A DNA stretch of 49,608 bases, from assembly GCA_017430945.1 (NCBI GenBank), contig JAFRMB010000027.1, positions 1 to 49,608 on the forward strand. The letters run 5' to 3'. Position 1 is the stretch's first letter. Every line of letters starts with the position of its first letter. Under the pieces are notes generated by a model that was given only the letters and a program-made list of their open reading frames with translations, was not told the DNA's origin and did not search any database. The stretch comes from Clostridia bacterium. Lineage in GTDB: Bacteria > Bacillota_A > Clostridia > Christensenellales > Aristaeellaceae. Made by a program: the position numbers and the translations under genes. Below are positions 33,569 to 40,974 of the stretch, piece by piece.

Positions 33569-34501
33569 ATGAATATGACGCAAATCCTCAAAGATCGGCT
33601 GGCACTTTCCTTTGAAGTCTTTCCGCCCAAGACGGACGCCGGCATGAACAGGCTCTGCGGCGAGGGAGGCGTTCTCGATCACTTGTATGAGTTGAAGCCG
33701 GATTACATTTCCTGCACCTACGGCGCCGGCGGCACCAACGTCGGGAAAAACCTTGAGGTCCTGACAAGGGTCGGCGCGAGCGGCAGGACCGTTCCGGTCA
33801 CGCATCTGACGTGCATCGGCAACACGCGGGAGGGACTGATCGGACAGCTTCAGACCTACCTCGACAACGGCATCGATCACGTGCTGGCCCTTCGCGGCGA
33901 TTTCCCGAAGGGCATGGACAATACCTGCGGCGATCTGCATTACGCGGTGGAATTGGTGTCGCTGATCCGTGAAACGTTTGGCAATCGCTTCACCATCGCG
34001 GTGGCGGGATCGCCGGAGGGGCACATCGCCTGTACCAGCATCGAATCGGACATCGGATTTCTGAAGCGCAAGCAGGACGAGGGCGCCGACTACATCATGA
34101 CCCAGCTCTGCTGGGATATGGACCAGTTCCGGTGGTGGATGGACGCCATACGCTCAGCCGGGATCTGGCTGCCTGTCGATGCGGGCATCATGCCGGTCCT
34201 GGATGCGGCCGCGACCATCAACATGACGCTGAGCCGCAACGGCTGCGCCATCCCGAGGGCACTGGCAGAGGTGATATCCAAAAACTGGATCTTCCCGAAC
34301 CCGTTCTCCCCGGACGAGCCGGAGGATGTGATCGCGGCAAAGAAGGCCGCGTTCCGGGAAGCGGGCATGGCGTACACCGTCAAGCTCATCGAGATGTATC
34401 GCGAAGCGGGCGTGAACGGCATCCATCTGTACGCGCTCAACAAATATGAGGACGTGACACGTCTGGTCAAAGCGGCCGGACTCAGAGATCCGGACGTGTG
34501 A
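33569..34501 (+). CDS. metF: Methylenetetrahydrofolate reductase
   Basis: The 310-residue protein shows the MetF features LSFEVFPPKTDAGMNRL, SCTYGAGGTN, ALRGDFPKG, DYIMTQLCWDMDQF and the C-terminal GVNGIHLYALNKYEDV. It reduces methylene-THF to methyl-THF, the methyl donor used by AcsE. It opens the metF-acsD-acsC-acsE run; the partner MetV often found in acetogens is absent here. ATG 33569 follows AGAGGTTCCAATC. Confidence 0.93.
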   Translation: MNMTQILKDRLALSFEVFPPKTDAGMNRLCGEGGVLDHLYELKPDYISCTYGAGGTNVGKNLEVLTRVGASGRTVPVTHLTCIGNTREGLIGQLQTYLDNGIDHVLALRGDFPKGMDNTCGDLHYAVELVSLIRETFGNRFTIAVAGSPEGHIACTSIESDIGFLKRKQDEGADYIMTQLCWDMDQFRWWMDAIRSAGIWLPVDAGIMPVLDAAATINMTLSRNGCAIPRALAEVISKNWIFPNPFSPDEPEDVIAAKKAAFREAGMAYTVKLIEMYREAGVNGIHLYALNKYEDVTRLVKAAGLRDPDV

Positions 34502-34553
34502 TGATCGGCACGCGCCGACCACTCGGGTGCTTTGAACGACAGGGGGACACGAC

Positions 34554-35498
34554 ATGTCTTTTATTCCCAAAAAACAGGCCTTCAGCGACAGGATCGATGC
34601 CGTGGCACTGGGCACCGGCGAGAGGTGTATCACCATCGGCGGTGAGAACGTGCTGCCGTTCCATTCCTTCGACGCGCCGATCGTGAACAAACCGAGGATC
34701 GCGGTCGAGATCCGCGACAGGGGGCTGGAGGGCATCGATTCACCCGGGATCCGCGCGTTCTATGCGGGCTGCGGTTCCGTGGCCGATATGGCTGTAAAGG
34801 CGCAGCGTATGGAGGGGGCCTCCGCGATATGCCTGAGCTTCGGCTCGGCAGATCCCAACGTTGAAGACACGCCCGTCGATGACTGCGTGAAGCTGGCGCA
34901 GGCGGTCGTTGAGGCGATCGATGTGCCGCTCATCGTCAAGGGCTGCGGGAACATTGCAAAGGACGCCGAGCTGCTTACGGCAGTCGCGCAGGCGCTTCAG
35001 GGGAAAAATGTGCTCGTGCTTTCCGCCCGCGAAGAGAACTACACGGATATCGCAGCCGCTGTCAGCCTCGAGTGCGATCAGAAGATCGGCGCTGAGTCCG
35101 CGGTGGACATCAACCTTGCCAAGCAGCTGAACGTGTTGCTGCTGCAGCTTGGCGTGCCGTATGGCGCCATATGCATGGACGCCGGGACAGCTGCAGCGGG
35201 CTACGGGTTCGAGTACCTTTCGTCGACGATGGAGCGCGTGAAGGCTGCGGCCCTCATGCAGAGCGATAGGCAGCTTCAGATGCCCATCGTGACGCCGGTA
35301 GCGGAAGAGGCGTGGAGCGTCAAGGAATCCGTCTCACCGGAGGAAGAGTCGCCCGATTGGGGGCCTGCGGATGCGCGCGGCATCGAAATGGAGGTGTGCA
35401 CCGCATCGGCCTGCCTGGTGAGCGGGTCGGATATGGTCATCATGAGACATCCAGAGGCTGTGGCGGCTGTCGCCAGGTTCATCGATTGTCTGATGTGA
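34554..35498 (+). CDS. acsD: Corrinoid iron-sulfur protein, small subunit (CFeSP delta)
   Basis: The 314-residue TIM-barrel protein has GGENVLPFHSFDAPIVNKPR, LIVKGCGNIAKDAELLTAV, LVLSAREENYTDIAAAV and MDAGTAAAGYGFEYLSSTME, as in AcsD/CdhD. Together with AcsC it carries the methyl group on a corrinoid between methyl-THF and acetyl-CoA synthase. AGGGGG lies 7 nt before ATG. The acsC gene follows 22 bp later. Confidence 0.92.
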   Translation: MSFIPKKQAFSDRIDAVALGTGERCITIGGENVLPFHSFDAPIVNKPRIAVEIRDRGLEGIDSPGIRAFYAGCGSVADMAVKAQRMEGASAICLSFGSADPNVEDTPVDDCVKLAQAVVEAIDVPLIVKGCGNIAKDAELLTAVAQALQGKNVLVLSAREENYTDIAAAVSLECDQKIGAESAVDINLAKQLNVLLLQLGVPYGAICMDAGTAAAGYGFEYLSSTMERVKAAALMQSDRQLQMPIVTPVAEEAWSVKESVSPEEESPDWGPADARGIEMEVCTASACLVSGSDMVIMRHPEAVAAVARFIDCLM

Positions 35499-35520
35499 GC
35501 CGGGAAGGAGATCACCGAGC

Positions 35521-36867
35521 ATGGCGCTTAAACCACTTGACATATTCAAGCTCACGCCGAAGAAGAATTGCAAGGCCTGCGGATGCCCGACCTGTATGGC
35601 GTTTTCGATGAAGGCGGCTCAGGGCAGTCTGACCTTCGACAAGTGTCCGCATCTTTCCGAAGAGGCGATCCGCGTCCTGGCCGAATCGACGGCCCCGCTC
35701 ATGAAGACCGTCACGATCGGCGCGGGCGACGCGGCGCACAAGCTGGGCGGGGAGACGGTGCTGTTCCGGCACGAGAAGACGCTGGTGAACCGAAACCTGT
35801 TTGCGGTGCACCTCAGCTCGGATATGGGCCCCGGGGAGATCGACGAAAGGATCGCCGAGGCGATGCGCATCGATTACGAGCGCATCGGTGAACGGGAATA
35901 CGTCGAATGCCTGTTCCTGCATTATGCCGGCAACGGCGCGGAGCGTTATGTCGGGCTTGCAAAGAAGGCCGCGGCGACGGGTAGGGTGCTGATCCTGAAT
36001 TGCCCGGATCCGGAGGTCGCGGGTCTTGCGATCGGCGTATGCAAAGATCAAAAGCCCGTATTGGACGGCGCCGATCAGGACAATCTGGCGGCGATGAACG
36101 CCGTGGCGGCCGCTGCCGGCGTGACGCTGGCAGTGACCGGCGCGGATATCGGGGAGATCCACGACAACGTCAAGGCGCTGGAGGCGATGGGCAACCGGGA
36201 CCTGATGATCGACTGTACGGGGATCGACGCCAAAGAGACCTTTTCCAACGCCGTCCTGATCCGGCGCAGCAATCTGAAGGACGAGGTCAGGGCCTTTGGC
36301 TATCCCTGCATCGTGGATCTGGCGAGGATCGCAAAAGGCGATATCCGGCTGCAGACCGCACTGGCATCCGCATTCATACTGCGCTATGGCGCCATCATCG
36401 TCATGGAGCGCATGACCTACGCGGAAGCGCTGGCGCTGTACGGACTCAGGCAGAACATCTACACCGATCCGCAGAAGCCCATGAAGGTCGAGCCCGGGAT
36501 CTATCCGATCAACGGTGCAGACGAGAATTCAGTCTGCTCTCTGACCGTCGATTTTGCGCTCACGTACTTTCTGGTATCCGGCGAGTATGAACGGTCGAGA
36601 TGTCCGGTCAACCTGCTGGTGGCGGACGCCGGAGGCATGTCCGTGCTGACGGCATGGGCTGCGGGAAAGCTCTCGGCCGGCACGATCAGGGGCTTTTTTG
36701 AAGAGGCTCAGATCGAACGCAGGATCAAGTCGCGCACGCTGATCATACCCGGCAAGGTGGCCGTCCTGAAGCGCGACATCGAGGAAAAGCTCCCGGGCTG
36801 GCGTGTCGTGGTCGGCCCGATGGAGGCCGTCCAGCTGGTCAGCTTCATCAAGGAATTCAGCGCATGA
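35521..36867 (+). CDS. acsC: Corrinoid iron-sulfur protein, large subunit (CFeSP gamma)
   Basis: The 448-residue protein starts with the [4Fe-4S] domain: C17-x2-C20-x4-C25-x16-C42 (C22 is extra) in KNCKACGCPTCMAF. Then come a TIM-barrel and the C-terminal corrinoid-binding part with SLTVDFALTYFLVSGEYE and VAGVLVADAGGMSVLTAWAA-like residues. It accepts the methyl group from AcsE. AAGGAG precedes ATG. Both CFeSP genes are intact. Confidence 0.92.
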   Translation: MALKPLDIFKLTPKKNCKACGCPTCMAFSMKAAQGSLTFDKCPHLSEEAIRVLAESTAPLMKTVTIGAGDAAHKLGGETVLFRHEKTLVNRNLFAVHLSSDMGPGEIDERIAEAMRIDYERIGEREYVECLFLHYAGNGAERYVGLAKKAAATGRVLILNCPDPEVAGLAIGVCKDQKPVLDGADQDNLAAMNAVAAAAGVTLAVTGADIGEIHDNVKALEAMGNRDLMIDCTGIDAKETFSNAVLIRRSNLKDEVRAFGYPCIVDLARIAKGDIRLQTALASAFILRYGAIIVMERMTYAEALALYGLRQNIYTDPQKPMKVEPGIYPINGADENSVCSLTVDFALTYFLVSGEYERSRCPVNLLVADAGGMSVLTAWAAGKLSAGTIRGFFEEAQIERRIKSRTLIIPGKVAVLKRDIEEKLPGWRVVVGPMEAVQLVSFIKEFSA

Positions 36868-36913
36868 GATCCGGGCGCGAAAGCCCGCAGGTCGAAAGGA
36901 AAGGGTGTTTTGA

Positions 36914-37699
36914 TTGTCAAAGTTCATCATCATCGGCGAGCGTATCTCCGCGACCGCACCGTCCATACGCAGGGCTTTTGAGGAACACGATCCGGAGCCG
37001 ATCATCGATCGCTGCGCGCAGCAGCTCAGGGCCGGCGCCGGCTACATCGACGTGAACATCGGCCCGGCGGAATCCGACGGCGAGGCGCGCATGCGCTGGG
37101 CGGTCGAGCTGCTCCAGGAGCGGTTCGACAACGTGCCGCTCGCGCTCGATACCACGAACCGGAAGGCCATCGAAGCGGGACTCAAGGTGTACAATCGCGC
37201 CAAGGGCAAACCGATCGTCAACTCCGCGGACGCCGGCAGCCGCTTCGATCGCATCGGTCTGGCAGCAGATAACGACGCGATCGTCATCGCGCTTTGTTCT
37301 GCCGACGGCGTCGCCTCAGACAACGACGAACGCATGGAGCACTGCCAGCGCATGCTGGAGGAGGGGCTCATGCGCGGCATGGAGGCAGAGGACATTTGGT
37401 TCGATCCGCAGTTTCAGGTGGTCAAAGGGATGCAGGACAAGCAGATGGAAGTCCTGGAGGCCATCCGGATGTTTTCTGATATGGGGCTTAACAGCACCGG
37501 CGGACTGTCGAACAGTTCGAACGGCATGCCGAAAGCGATCCGGCCGATCTTCGACAGCTGCCTGTTGGCGATGGCGATGATGCAGGGCCTGACGTCCGCG
37601 ATCGTGAATCCGAACGACCAGCGCCTGATGGAGACCATCAAGACCTGCGACATCATCAGGAACAACACCCTTTATGCGGATTCCTATCTTGAGATCTGA
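36914..37699 (+). CDS. acsE: Methyl-THF:corrinoid iron-sulfur protein methyltransferase
   Basis: The 261-residue pterin-binding TIM barrel has FIIIGERISATAPSIRRAF, GYIDVNIGP, LALDTTNRKAIEAGL and SNSSNGMP, matching AcsE. It moves the methyl group of methyl-THF to the cobalt of the CFeSP. The start is a TTG (36914) behind AAGGAAAGGG; no ATG lies near. It is the last gene, followed by a hairpin terminator. Confidence 0.93.
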   Translation: MSKFIIIGERISATAPSIRRAFEEHDPEPIIDRCAQQLRAGAGYIDVNIGPAESDGEARMRWAVELLQERFDNVPLALDTTNRKAIEAGLKVYNRAKGKPIVNSADAGSRFDRIGLAADNDAIVIALCSADGVASDNDERMEHCQRMLEEGLMRGMEAEDIWFDPQFQVVKGMQDKQMEVLEAIRMFSDMGLNSTGGLSNSSNGMPKAIRPIFDSCLLAMAMMQGLTSAIVNPNDQRLMETIKTCDIIRNNTLYADSYLEI

Positions 37700-37742
37700 C
37701 CCCTCGTCCGGCAGTGGTCGATCTTCACGCAGCCAAAACAGA

Positions 37743-37776
37743 GGCGCACCCCCGTCATTTCGTACGGGGATGCGCC
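37743..37776. terminator. Bidirectional terminator between acsE and yhbY
   Basis: GGCGCACCCCCGT and ACGGGGATGCGCC pair (one mismatch-like A-C position) around an 8-nt loop, with TTTGCG on plus and CTGTTTTGG on minus. Confidence 0.7.
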
Positions 37777-37790
37777 TTTGCGTGTGACGC

Positions 37791-38087
37791 CTACAGATCC
37801 TCCAGGCGGATCTTCGAATCCTCCCTGGCCTGGCGATAGATGCAGAAGCGGTTGCCGATGGTCTGCACGGGCTCTGCGTGTACGCGCGCGCAAAGTGCGT
37901 CGCAGGCTTCGCGCGTGGTGTCGAACGGTGCGCCGCGCTGCACGGTCACCTTGATGAGCTCGCGCGCCTCCAGCGCGTCCCAGCACTGTTTGACCAGGTT
38001 GTCGGTGATGCCATCCTTGCCGATGTGGAGCACGGGCTCCATCGTGTTGCACATGCTGCGCAGGGCTGCGCGCTGCTTGGTCGTCAT
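37791..38087 (-). CDS. yhbY: YhbY/CRM-domain RNA-binding protein
   Basis: A 98-residue protein with TTKQRAALRSMCNTMEPVLH, IGKDGITDNLVKQCWDALEA and ELIKVTVQ, the pattern of the CRS1-YhbY (CRM) domain, which binds the ribosomal 50S precursor. I chose ATG 38087, 7 nt after GGAGGT; an ATG at 38102 overlaps the ribosome binding site. It follows obg on the same strand with a 17-bp gap, so the two ribosome-assembly genes are co-transcribed. Confidence 0.92.
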   Translation of the reverse strand: MTTKQRAALRSMCNTMEPVLHIGKDGITDNLVKQCWDALEARELIKVTVQRGAPFDTTREACDALCARVHAEPVQTIGNRFCIYRQAREDSKIRLEDL

Positions 38088-38104
38088 GATCCATACCTCC
38101 ATGT

Positions 38105-39376
38105 TTATTCCACAAAGTCAAATTCCATGTCGCCGATGACGACGGTGTCGCCCTCGCCGGCGCCGCGTTCGCGAAGCGCATCGATGACGCCCAGCCGCCT
38201 CAGCGACCTGTGGAACCAGTTGAGCGATTCTTCATTCTCGAAGTTGACGGATGCCAGCAACTGATCCATCTGACGGCCCGACACGAAGTACACGCCGCCT
38301 TCGGTCTCGATGACGAAGGGTTCGCCCGCATCGTCGTCCAGCGCGGACAACTCTTCCTCTGAGAACGGCTCCGCGGGGGGACATTTTGCCAGCATATCGG
38401 CCGTGGCGTACATCAGCGCATCGAAATTGCTGCGCGTCGCAGCGGACACGGCAAAGACCGGGATGCCGGTGTCGGACAGCTTTTCCTCAAGCCGGGCGAG
38501 GTTCTCCTGCGCGCCGGGAAGGTCCATTTTGTTCGCTACGGCGATCATGGGGCGGTCCTTGAGATCGCCATAGGCTTCCAGCTCCTTCATGATCGCGTCG
38601 AAGTCGTCGAGCGGGTCGCGGCCCTCCGAGCCGGATATATCGACCACGTGCAGGAGCATGCGCGTGCGCTCCACGTGTCTGAGGAAAGCGTGCCCGAGGC
38701 CTACGCCATCGGCTGCGCCCTCGACGAGCCCGGGGATGTCTGCGAGCACGAAGCTCTGCTCGCCCTGTTTGACGATGCCGAGATTGGGCTGAAGCGTCGT
38801 GAAGTGGTAGTTGGCGATCTTGGGCCGGGCGGCGGTGACCACGGACAGGATCGTGGATTTTCCGACGTTCGGGAAGCCGACCAGCCCCACGTCTGCGATG
38901 GACTTGAGCTCGAGCTGGAGCTCGATGACATCGCGCTTCTCGCCGGGCCTTGCGAACTGCGGCGCCTGCCGGGTCGGCGTGGCAAAATGCTGGTTGCCGA
39001 AACCGCCCTTGCCGCCCTTTACGAGCGTTTTGCGCACGCCCGCCTCGTACAGATCCAGCAGGAGCCGCCCTGTGGCCTTCTCGCGCACGACCGTTCCCGG
39101 TGGCACCTCGATCACGACAGGCTCACCGGATCTGCCGGCCCTGCGGTTGGACATGCCGTCCGCGCCGTTTTCGGCAGTGAACTTGCGCTTGTAGCGAAAG
39201 TCCATCAGCGTATGCATGCGGTCGGTCGCTTCAAAGATCACGTCGCCGCCGCGTCCGCCGTCGCCGCCATCCGGCCCGCCCGCCTGGACGAACTTCTCGC
39301 GGTGGAACGATACGCAGCCGTTGCCGCCGTCTCCGGCTTTCACGGTGATGGTGACGATATCGACAAATAGTGCCAT
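38105..39376 (-). CDS. obg: Obg/CgtA GTPase
   Basis: The 423-residue protein has the glycine-rich Obg fold (ITVKAGDGGNGCVSFHREKF, GGDGGRGGDVIFEA), then the G domain with GFPNVGKSTI, DIPGLVEGAADGVGLGHAFL and NKMDLPG, and a C-terminal OCT domain (VYFVSGRQMDQLLASVNFEN). It is an essential GTPase in 50S assembly and stress signalling. ATG 39376 follows GGAGGATCCAAAC. The rplU and rpmA genes that often precede it are not here; nth does so instead. Confidence 0.95.
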   Translation of the reverse strand: MALFVDIVTITVKAGDGGNGCVSFHREKFVQAGGPDGGDGGRGGDVIFEATDRMHTLMDFRYKRKFTAENGADGMSNRRAGRSGEPVVIEVPPGTVVREKATGRLLLDLYEAGVRKTLVKGGKGGFGNQHFATPTRQAPQFARPGEKRDVIELQLELKSIADVGLVGFPNVGKSTILSVVTAARPKIANYHFTTLQPNLGIVKQGEQSFVLADIPGLVEGAADGVGLGHAFLRHVERTRMLLHVVDISGSEGRDPLDDFDAIMKELEAYGDLKDRPMIAVANKMDLPGAQENLARLEEKLSDTGIPVFAVSAATRSNFDALMYATADMLAKCPPAEPFSEEELSALDDDAGEPFVIETEGGVYFVSGRQMDQLLASVNFENEESLNWFHRSLRRLGVIDALRERGAGEGDTVVIGDMEFDFVE

Positions 39377-39463
39377 GTTTGGATCCTCCGTTGTTTGAGG
39401 GGCGACCACAGAGATCGCCGTCCGGCGTCGGGGCCGGCATGTGCGCCGCGGCCGGTAGCCGTG

Positions 39464-40096
39464 TCAATCCTCCAGGTGCTTTTCACAGAGCACTTCGTTC
39501 AGCGGACAGCGGTCGCATTCGGGCTTCCTGGCGTGGCAGCAGCGCCGGCCGTGCCAGATGATCAGATGGTGACCCAGAGACCATATGTCGCGTTCGAGGA
39601 TGTCGCGAAGCTGTTGCTCGACCTTTTCAGGGGTATTGGCGTCTGCGAGCCCGATGCGCCTGGAGACCCGGAACACGTGCGTGTCCACAGGGATCTGATC
39701 GTCTCCGAAGGCGGCCAGCAGTACGACGCCTGCCGTTTTTTGGCCGACGCCCGGCAACTTCATCAGCTGTTCCCGCGTGTTCGGGACCTGTCCGCCGTAC
39801 TGTTCGACCAGCGCGCGGCTCGCGGCAACGATGCTCTTTGCCTTGTTGTGATACAATCCGCATTCGCGGATCAGCGGTTCGAGCGCCTCCGGCTCGAGTT
39901 TGGCCATCGCGAACGCGTCCGGGTAGAGGGGAAAGAGCTTCTCGGTCACCTGATTGACGCGCTTGTCGGTGCATTGTGCGGACAGGATCGTAGCGACGAG
40001 CGTCTCATAGGGATTGCGAAAGTGAAGCTCCGGTCTCGCCTCGGGATACAGCTTCCGGAGCGCTTCCATCACCAGAGCAGCGGTACGTGCGTCCAC
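39464..40096 (-). CDS. nth: Endonuclease III
   Basis: The 210-residue protein has the helix-hairpin-helix LPGVGQKTAGVVL with the catalytic Lys, the catalytic Asp in PVDTHVFRVSRRIGL, and a C-terminal [4Fe-4S] site C-x6-C-x2-C-x5-C (CHARKPECDRCPLNEVLC). It is a glycosylase/AP lyase for oxidised pyrimidines in base excision repair, as is exonuclease III at 14219. ATG 40096 follows AAAAGGAGGCCTG. Confidence 0.95.
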   Translation of the reverse strand: MDARTAALVMEALRKLYPEARPELHFRNPYETLVATILSAQCTDKRVNQVTEKLFPLYPDAFAMAKLEPEALEPLIRECGLYHNKAKSIVAASRALVEQYGGQVPNTREQLMKLPGVGQKTAGVVLLAAFGDDQIPVDTHVFRVSRRIGLADANTPEKVEQQLRDILERDIWSLGHHLIIWHGRRCCHARKPECDRCPLNEVLCEKHLED

Positions 40097-40232
40097 GGGC
40101 AGGCCTCCTTTTATTCATGTTACGATTATAACGCGGCCGTCGATCATTTGCCAGCCGCGGCAGGTTAATTCGGACCCGCGACCGGATGCGCCCGCCGGAC
40201 GCAGGGGGTGCACCGTCAGACGCAGGAGCACA

Positions 40233-40520
40233 TCACCCTTCGAGATCCGCGCGAGCCTGGCGGGAAAGTGCGTCCAGCTGATCCGCGAGCGCTTTTGCTT
40301 CCGGCTGCCTTCGGTAGTCCTCCGCCAGCGCATCGAAAACGTCGAGGGCATCCAGCATCGCCTCCGCCGGATCCTCCGTCCGGGGATCGATGCTGCTCAG
40401 CATAAAGAGCGCGTCCTCAAATTCGGCGTTCAGTTCATCCAGCGCTTCGCTGTCCTCGCGCAGCTCATCCAGCGCGTCCAGTATCCTTCGCGCCTGCGCT
40501 TCATAGGCCTGGATCGTCAT
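40233..40520 (-). CDS. Small acidic helical protein, function unknown
   Basis: A 95-residue protein rich in Asp, Glu, Leu and Ala, likely all helical (YEAQARRILDALDELRED, AMLDALDVFDALAEDYRR). This is like the YlbF/YmcA-type small proteins, but the match is not firm enough to name it. GGGGTGATGGGCAT precedes ATG 40520. It lies upstream of nth on the same strand with a 136-bp gap. Confidence 0.65.
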   Translation of the reverse strand: MTIQAYEAQARRILDALDELREDSEALDELNAEFEDALFMLSSIDPRTEDPAEAMLDALDVFDALAEDYRRQPEAKALADQLDALSRQARADLEG

Positions 40521-40671
40521 ATGCCCATCACCCCGTCACGAGTATAGCGCATCCGGAAGCGCGTTTCAAGGGAAACGGATTAAATTTCGCACATGATGGG
40601 CATATGGAAGGAAACGGAACTGTCGTATCGAATATTACAAAGTCAGACATTCGACGGAGGGGCGATCAAAC

Positions 40672-40974
40672 ATGAACGATCAACTGCGCAAGCGGATGCG
40701 GACGATACTGAGCCTGGTGCTGGTGGTGCTCTACCTGATCGGACTGGTCGTGATGATCACTGGATCGTTCCAGGCCGGCGTCTATCTTTGGATGATCTCC
40801 ACGCTCGGCGGGATCGGGCTGCTGTATTGGATCCGTACGCAGGAGCGCAAAAAAGCGGAAGCCGAGCAGATCTCAAAGGGCATGCCCTATGGCGAACCCG
40901 ACGATCCGACGACACCGTTGACGCCCGTCGTGCCGCCTGAAGAGGCCGAAGGGCAGGACAGCCACCGCGTATGA
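40672..40974 (+). CDS. Small two-TM membrane protein, function unknown
   Basis: The 100-residue protein has two membrane segments (ILSLVLVVLYLIGLVVMITG and VYLWMISTLGGIGLLYWI) and a polar C-terminal tail with many prolines (PTTPLTPVVPPEEAEG). GGAGGGGCG lies before the ATG. Its last 4 bases overlap the trmB start, which suggests co-translation. I do not recognise the family. Confidence 0.7.
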   Translation: MNDQLRKRMRTILSLVLVVLYLIGLVVMITGSFQAGVYLWMISTLGGIGLLYWIRTQERKKAEAEQISKGMPYGEPDDPTTPLTPVVPPEEAEGQDSHRV

